DNA of 64,000 nt, taken from assembly GCA_003290165.1 (NCBI GenBank), contig QNQO01000226.1, positions 372,001 through 436,000 of the forward strand. The letters are read 5' to 3'. Position 1 is the stretch's first letter. Every line of letters starts with the position of its first letter. Below the pieces are notes generated by a model, which worked only from the letters and a program-made list of their open reading frames with translations, did not search any database and was not told the origin of the DNA. Both the position numbers and the translations under genes were made by a program. The DNA comes from Berberis thunbergii. Taxonomy: Eukaryota > Streptophyta > Magnoliopsida > Ranunculales > Berberidaceae. Below, piece by piece: positions 57,208 through 64,000 of this stretch.

Positions 57208-58413
57208 TCTAGTTGGGCAGCGGCCATTAGGTAACCTATTTTGAGTTATGGACACACAAGGCCAAAACATGTGCGCCGGGCGTGCTCCTCTGGATCACCT
57301 AAAGATATTTTTAGGCATAATTGAATCAATTTTTACCATAATGATTTAGCTGACAAACAAAAGAGATTCTCTAAAGTTTTATGGGTTGGATGATCCGATT
57401 TATATATTAATGTAATATGAAAATAGCTCACACACATATATATATAAGAAAACTCAGATTATTTATAATAAAACCTAGCCCATCTCAATATTTATTAATT
57501 ACACCTATAATTTATTTAAAGCCCTCCAATTATCTATACATTATAAACAAGCTTTTACAAATGAAAGACACTATTACACATTTTTACCATTTTACCATCC
57601 CAAAGTTACTATTTACAATCAAAATCAACCCTTATAAACATTCAATAATTATACATAATCCTCTAATATAATTTATTTGACGTCCTTCAATTATCTATAA
57701 ATTATTAAAAAAAAACCTTATATCTAACTTTTGGATTTCTTATTTTGCCCTCCAATTTCATACTTTTACAATTAAAACCAACCCCTCTTAAATATTGATT
57801 ATTTATACCTATGCCCCTAACATAAATTATTTGAAGCCTTTGTTTATTTATAAACTACACATATGCCCTTTAAATTATATATAATTATTTTGTTTAGCAA
57901 TTCAATAATAAAATTTTTCTTATTAATGAATTGTTGTAATAAAATAAAAATTACTAAATATTCGTGCATGTAGAGCGCGTTGACACCCTAATGCTTTATA
58001 ATTGTAAATAAATTTATCCTTGAGACTTTAAGGGTATAACCTTGTTTGGGATAAAGTCAGTTGAATTGGACAATAATTCCACCCAAGCCCAACTCAAAAA
58101 AGTAATTTATCAATTTATATAAGGATTTGTTACGTGTACCCGACTATTTGGCTTAGTTGCACCAACCTAACTTATGTAATACCAATTTATCATTTTTATT
58201 AATAAAAAATCATTTGGTGCTGAAATTTTGTTATCTAGAGAATTTTTCTCGTTTAAGAGTATTAATTTCTATGAATGAAAGAACAAATGTAACTATTATC
58301 AATAAAACTAAAATTTGGTTATGCATTCGTTAAATTTCAATGTGCTCATCTACCGCAAAGGGGTTGACAAACCAAATATGTATTAAAAATCGATAAATAA
58401 GAAAATGTAAACC
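57208..58413. other. AT-rich spacer
   Basis: No gene or element recognised. Short repeated phrases such as tttataattattta and aacccttataaacattcaa occur without a clear period. Confidence 0.5.
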
Positions 58414-59228
58414 ATCTACATGGGCGAGTAGGGGTGACGTTTTAATTTGAACAATACATAAATAATTATACAAAAATACCAATTGCTAAGCAAAACTCCA
58501 TCTAATCTATGGGATAAGGAAATAGATCCAATAAACTACTTTGTAAGATAACAAAAGATAAATATACGAGGAACAAATCAATTTGCGACATAAATTTAAG
58601 GTGCAAAAGTTAATTTCAAATCCAAAGTTATATGTTTACAAAAAAAGGGTTATTTGCGATTTGTCCCTATATAAAAAAAGCTAATTAGAGGTTACCCCAA
58701 CCATAATCACTATTGCAGTCTCCCCCAGGACTAGCAGTCAACAAAGACTCATGTTAATTACCAAAATGTTTTTCAAACAATAATCCACAGATGAATCTCG
58801 AGATACAATATGTATCATGAGGAAAAATTAATGGGTCGAATTTTTTGTGTATCTCTTGAATAAAATATAAACTAGACTTTGATATACAAATTTATCTCGA
58901 GAAAATACTTAAAATAATCTTCTTCCTCAAAGCAGACAATAGAGGTTGAGGTTGCAAGTGACTGGTGGAGATGGTCGAAAAGACAAATAAATCAAACAGA
59001 AAAGGGAGAAAGAAGAAGTGATGAGAAGGCGCGCGGTTGTTGGTCTCGCAATAAACAAAGAGATGGAGCAGAAAAGAAGAAAAGGGGTGGAACAGAGTCG
59101 TCAGCATTGCAGAGAACAGAGGGATAGAGGAAGGGGTAGGGTGGGATGGCATCATGGGCATTGCAAGAGCATATCGTAAATAACCCAATTTTTTTTTTTT
59201 TAAATCACCCCTACTTGCCCATGTAGAT
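58414..59228. mobile_element. TIR miniature element with a second inner pair of inverted repeats
   Basis: Outer ends atctacatgggcgagtagg at 58414 and cctacttgcccatgtagat ending at 59228 are inverted with one mismatch over about 24 bases. An inner pair, gggttatttgcgat at about 58647 and atatcgtaaataaccc ending at about 59187, suggests either nested elements or a complex terminus. It is non-coding. No convincing target duplication was seen. Confidence 0.55.
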
Positions 59229-60668
59229 CCGTGTCTGGCTATGCATCATTTGTTAATTCTGTGTAGTGTTTATTATCACTACATGAAGGTTGCATTTGAT
59301 GCTTATCATCTAAAATATAAAAAAAATACATTCCACACGAAAATAATGAAATAACAGCTTTTTCATGTGGTTAACCATATGCATTTCCATAACATCCGAT
59401 GACAAAATCTACATTGGTTTTTGTAATTATGTTTTGAAACTTGGGTGACATGGCGTGATCTCGAAAGAATGATGAAATCTCCAAAAGTTTATGTATATCT
59501 CAAGGTTCTAAAAAACCTTCTCTAACAATGCCACATCATCCTGGTTGCAAAACATAATTGCAAAACATGATTCCCTATCCTCACTCTATATGAAAACCCT
59601 TGCATGCAATCTTCTAGAAACCCCTTTTTGACATGTACTTAAAATCTCTATAATTTAAGAAAATATATCCATTAAAACTGATTAAATGATTTTTGAATAA
59701 TGTTTAGATGAGAACCATCTCTAGTTCAACTCTCCAATATTTCTCGTATTGGAAAATCACACATGTTTGTATGAACCTAAAGCTTCGTTAATTGAGATCT
59801 GATGGGAGTTTCATTTCATCTCTAATTCTTCTTTGGGGATCACTTCAAATCTCCACCAGTGCATAGTGAATTTGGGATCACTTAGAAAATATCTTTGGGA
59901 GATACAGATATGCTCAGTATCTATGTTCATAACTTTTGGAGACAAATGGAGAAGCATAAGAACTAATTGCATGCAAATGCAGAGAACCGACCTCTTATTT
60001 TGCAATAAATAAGTTTAATATGCAATAGGGAAATTACTTGATTTCTTTAATTAGCAAATGTTGATCAAGTTAACATACTCAACATGCTTTGAATCACGTT
60101 GATCTACACCATGGACACAAAATAAGAAAAGTGCATGTTTACATACAGAAAGAAAATTTTGAGGTGAAAGTGGAGATAAATTTGAAAAAATGAAAGAAAA
60201 AATAATGTAATTCTCTCATTGCTTTTAGGGGTGAAACTAGGGTTGCGACCGTCAGTTCCACCCCAAGCCTGAAACATTTTGGCTGATCTTGAGCAACAAT
60301 AGATTTAACCTATAGAAGTTTCGATTGGTCATGGGCAAATTAAAGAATCCAATGACAGCCAATAAATCTGATTGACCATTTAACAAAATGAATATTTTGG
60401 CAACCTGAAAACTAGAGGACCTTAGACCTTAGAGGCGTGTTGGTCGTAGACAACATATGTCCAACCTGAAGTCTGGTTGGAAAAACACGAGCAAATGAAA
60501 ACATGGAGGACTGACGAAAGATTGAATTGGTCATGGATAAATCTCACCGTGCTCCGTCCACCTCCTTGCAACCCACTTTAGGCAGTAAAGGGTCTAACTG
60601 ATATTATATAGAGGTTAAGCGTTGTAATTATCTATGTTAAGCTTTAATCAAGTTAACTCATGTGCTAG
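59229..60668. other. AT-rich spacer
   Basis: No gene, RNA gene or element is supported here. Confidence 0.5.
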
Positions 60669-60693
60669 TTTTTTTTTATGAAAGCATATTGCA

Positions 60694-60746
<53 letters not shown>

Positions 60747-63105
60747 TGACTATATCACAAATATTAAGTTCTACTGTTACTGCAAGCAAGCGAGCTTCAA
60801 CATTAAGTGTTTCGGGAATATAATTACAATACCAGTTACAGTTGGAAGATAAAATGCGTCTAATACTACTAATAATAGGAGACCACATCCAATTCATGGC
60901 ATGTGATCCCACTTGTCTTCATGAAAAATGGTGTTAAGCAAGCCTGAATCACCCAAAAGAAAGCCTTTCTTCCACTATTGTTCTTGGATCAATAAAAGTG
61001 CAGCTTCCGCTGCAAGATACTCCGTCAACGTGCTGTCATGGATCCTCCCTGGTAGACGACAGACTACTCTAGCTAGCACTTGGCCGAAGATTGTGACTGC
61101 AAAAATTCCTATTGCTCATTGTTTAAAAAAGTCAAAGAAATTAGCATCATAAGTGACAATAACTATATCTGGATCAAAAGAAATAGGAACATGATTAAGC
61201 CAATTAGATCTAGAATTGATTTGATGAGTTTTGACTGACTGGAGTTGCCGCTGAATGACACTATGAAGTTTAGTTTCTAACTGAGGCCATGGTCCATAGA
61301 CCAGATTAGGAGAAGTATGATTAGTGTCGGTAGACACCATTTAAGGAGTTGGGAAATTCAGAATGGAGGCAACCGAATTAATCTTAGTGATCTCGTGTCC
61401 CAAGTATGAAGTACGAGATGGACAAGTGAACCATTGCCAATTCCAGACATTCCAAGTATTGCGTAACCTTGCAAGGAATGATTGAGAAGTAACAGTCTGA
61501 TGATTGAACATCATATGATTACGTTCTTGCCAAATGGTATGAAGAACGACCGCAAATAATTATGCCTTTTCAGATTTGTGCCTATTGGCTGTGTTCCACA
61601 TGAAACCAAACATATGCTGAATGGTTGGTGGAGTGTCGTGGGTAACTCTTTCACAATTGATGGGAATAACGATGAGGTGTCACAATTTAATAATTACTGG
61701 ACAGAGGAAAAAAAGACGGATGGCATCCTCTTCGTATCTCTGGCAGAAACAACAAACATTCTCGAGAGAAACATGAAGTTTGACTAGCTTCGTCTTGGTG
61801 GGCAGGATATCATGACTGATTTTCCAAAAAAGTTGAAGAATATTTGGCGGGGCTTTGATGCACCAGATATCTCTAACCAGAGCTAGGGGAAGAGGGAGAG
61901 GAGTCTGAGCCGATGTGGAGCTGTCGTTGACGTTTTTAAAGAAGGCCTTGGTAGCACTTCGGACCGAAAACTTGTCATTCTTGTCCGGTAACCAAATAAG
62001 TTTATCAGGATCCGAAGTATGTCTAACCTGAATATTCAGAATATCATTGATGATCAGATCAAGAAACATGGATTGAAGAAGATGAACATTCCAAGGACCA
62101 TGTTGATCCGAATTACCAATCCAATGATCAGACATAGATTGTGGCATGACCACAGGAATGGATGAAAGACACAGTCTTCCAGAATTAGGTCAGGCCTAAC
62201 TCAACAATCAGTCCAAATATTGATATTGTTCCCTAAGAGAATCTGCCAAAGCAGGTGTTTTTTCATTCCAACTAGAAAGGTGATATTGCCTCTTCAAGTT
62301 AAAAAGGCTACAGATGCCCACTTAGCTACTTGGGTTAAACTTCTGCTCGAAAAATAAATTGCTTTCATTTGCAAGCTGCGGGTGTTTGCAGGCTCTGAGA
62401 GCATATTCCAGATTTTTTTAGCCATGAGAGCCAGGTTTTTAGTTCTGGCAAGTTGGATGTTGAGGCCACCAAGAGCCCGTGGTAACGTAATCCTCTGCTA
62501 GGTGCAAGTATGTTTAGACTTGTTATCATTTGCACCATTCCACTAGAAATTTCGGGCAAGGTTGTCCAATTTAGTTGTGATTGAGACTGGAAGTAGAAAA
62601 GTTTGCATGTTGTAAATTGGAATAGAGTTCAAAACCGCTTTGATAAGAACCGTTCTGCCAATTTGTGACAGGACTTTAGCTTTCCAACTAGAAAGCTTGA
62701 AGTAGACTTTATCGATTAGGAACTGAAAATCAGTTGTTTTCTTCTTAAAAAGCAGAAGAGGGGAGCCTAGATATTTATCCTTACTTTTTGGAACCCAGAA
62801 TTATAAGAATCGTCTTAGTATATTTATTGTGAACATTGAAACTGAAGTAAACCAACGACTTGTCATAGTTGACAGCTTGCCCTGAAGCCGTGGTCTAGTC
62901 GAGAAGAATGTCCTTGATGGAATGTGTTTCTTCCAAGGAGGCTCTACAAAATGTCATCAAGTCATCCGCATAAAGCAGATGGCTGATAAAGGGAGAATTT
63001 TGGCTGATCCAAATACCTCTAATAAGGCCTTCGCTATCTGCTTTAGCCAGTAACGCGAAAGAGCTTCTGCGACTTGAATAAAGAGATATGGTGACAACGT
63101 GAGAA
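60669..63105 (-). mobile_element. LINE (L1-type) 3' half
   Basis: The minus-strand order is as follows. RT catalytic region (63100-62890) contains LLYADDLMTFCRASLEETHS. The RT C-terminal and thumb region runs to about 62300. The zf-RVT region (62153-61680) contains WCIKAPPNILQLFWKISHD and CCFCQRYEEDAIRLFFLCP. RNase H (61340-60760) opens with DIVIVTYDANFFDFF. A T-run at 60669-60678 is the poly(A) tail, next to the atatgctttcat motif shared with the LINE at 23420. Stops and shifts are present. The 5' part is missing; at about 63105 the sequence turns into an inverted LINE copy. Confidence 0.8.
60695..60742. repeat. (TA)n microsatellite
   Basis: About 24 uninterrupted ta units inside the LINE 3' end. 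Confidence 0.9.
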
Positions 63106-63109
63106 TCTA

Positions 63110-64000
63110 ATGATATCATGGCAATCAAAACACCATGGGATTGGTAACACTCTCAATACCTACTTCAAGAACATTTTTCAATCTTCTGCTCTTGTTCATC
63201 GCCCGGATATCGTTTCCCTATTTCCCCCTATGATCTCTCCAGAAGATGATGAGATTCTTCTCACCATCCCTACGGAAGAAGAAATAAAAAAAATGTCATT
63301 TTCGACATGGGTAGCCACAAAGCTCCAGGCCCTGATGGCTTTCACGCCTTCTTATTCAAACATTAAAGGCCGGTCCATCACGGATAATATAAGTTTGGCT
63401 CATGAAACTTTTTTGTCACCGGAAAAAAAAGGCTGGATGGCAATCAAAGTTGACATAGCCAAAGCTTATGATAGAGTCGAATGGTCATTCCTTCTTCAAA
63501 TCCTTTATCAACTTGGCTTCTCAGAAGGATGGATCGGGATGATTAAGCAATGTGTCTCGACAACATCGCTCAAAGTCTTTCTCAGCGGGACACCTTTAGA
63601 TACTATTATCCCGACCAGAGGACCTAGACAAGGCGATCATTTGTCACCATATCTCTTTATTTTGGTCGCGGAAGCTCTTTCACGTTTACTAATTAAAGTA
63701 GATAGCGAGGGCCTTAACAAAGGTATTTGGATCCGCCAAAATTCTCCCTCTATTAGCCATCTGCTCTATGTGGATGACTTGATGATTTTCTGTAAAGCCT
63801 CCTCGGAAGAAGCACACATTCCATCAAGGACATTCTTCTCGACTATACCACGGCTTCAGAGCAAGCTGTCAACTATGACAAATCGTTGGTTTACTTTAGT
63901 TCTAATGTTCACAATAGACATACTAAGATGATTCTTAGAATTCTGGGATCCAAGAATTATAACTCTAAGGATAAATATCTAGGCTCCCCTTTTCTTCTTT
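63110..64000 (+). mobile_element. LINE (L1-type) reverse transcriptase, runs off the window
   Basis: Plus-strand text begins in the linker before RT (GIGNTLNTYFKNIFQSS, PTEEEIKKM). It passes an internal deletion of much of the RT fingers near 63355-63370, then reads GRSITDNISLAHETF, KVDIAKAYDRVEWSFLLQIL, RGPRQGDHLSPYLFILVAEA and LLYVDDLMIFCKASSEEAH, the polymerase active-site loop with YVDD in place of the more common YADD. The open frame ends at 63931. The last 360 bp are about 90 percent alike to the minus-strand LINE at 63100-62745, so the two form a foldback. Confidence 0.85.

Noticed and set aside
62745..64000. Twin-priming 5' inversion of a single LINE
   Set aside because: The two arms overlap by about 350 bp of the same RT region, which this mechanism does not normally give.

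Overview
The window is nuclear DNA of a flowering plant, most likely a eudicot. It has spliced genes with GT-AG introns, a D-type cyclin, plant Ty3 and Tat-type LTR retrotransposons, L1-type LINEs, hAT and Mutator-like miniature elements, and decayed pieces of plastid and mitochondrial DNA. Only two host genes can be supported. The rest is transposons, organelle insertions and AT-rich spacer. The species cannot be named from the sequence alone.

Layout. 25-1080 is a LINE 3' end. 1331-10448 is the remains of Tat-lineage LTR retrotransposons: a minus-strand copy with its LTR, an antisense accessory ORF and pol, joined near 9015 to a plus-strand piece of the same family. The result is a large imperfect inverted repeat, and two copies of one hAT miniature element have landed in it. 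11469-43050 is a six-exon cyclase-family (metal-dependent hydrolase) gene on the plus strand. Its fourth intron is about 27 kb and has absorbed a pair of TIR elements, a gag-only LTR retrotransposon (18344-22452), a LINE (23420-31240) that holds a young Ty3 chromodomain element (24902-30295), a three-part plastid insertion (32451-about 38600: rpoC1/rpoC2, trnT-rps4-trnS, petL) and a long foldback element (38645-40095). A Mutator-like element with an apparent 11-bp target duplication sits inside the plastid rpoC1 copy, and a relative sits inside the gag-only element, which gives a relative order of events.

43051-52727 is mostly spacer with one short LTR element (45179-46695). 52728-54770 is an intact-looking four-exon CYCD3 cyclin gene on the minus strand. 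54771-60660 is spacer holding a chimeric mitochondrial insertion (ccmFn joined to nad4, 56702-57207) and a TIR element (58414-59228). The window closes with two LINE pieces facing head to head (60669-64000).

How the parts relate. The two host genes are unrelated in function: one encodes a predicted secreted hydrolase, the other a G1/S cell-cycle regulator. The cyclase reading frame is broken by two one-base deletions, and the young Ty3 element by three. All five fall in short homopolymer runs, so consensus errors in the assembly are as likely as real decay. That point decides whether the cyclase is a gene or a pseudogene.
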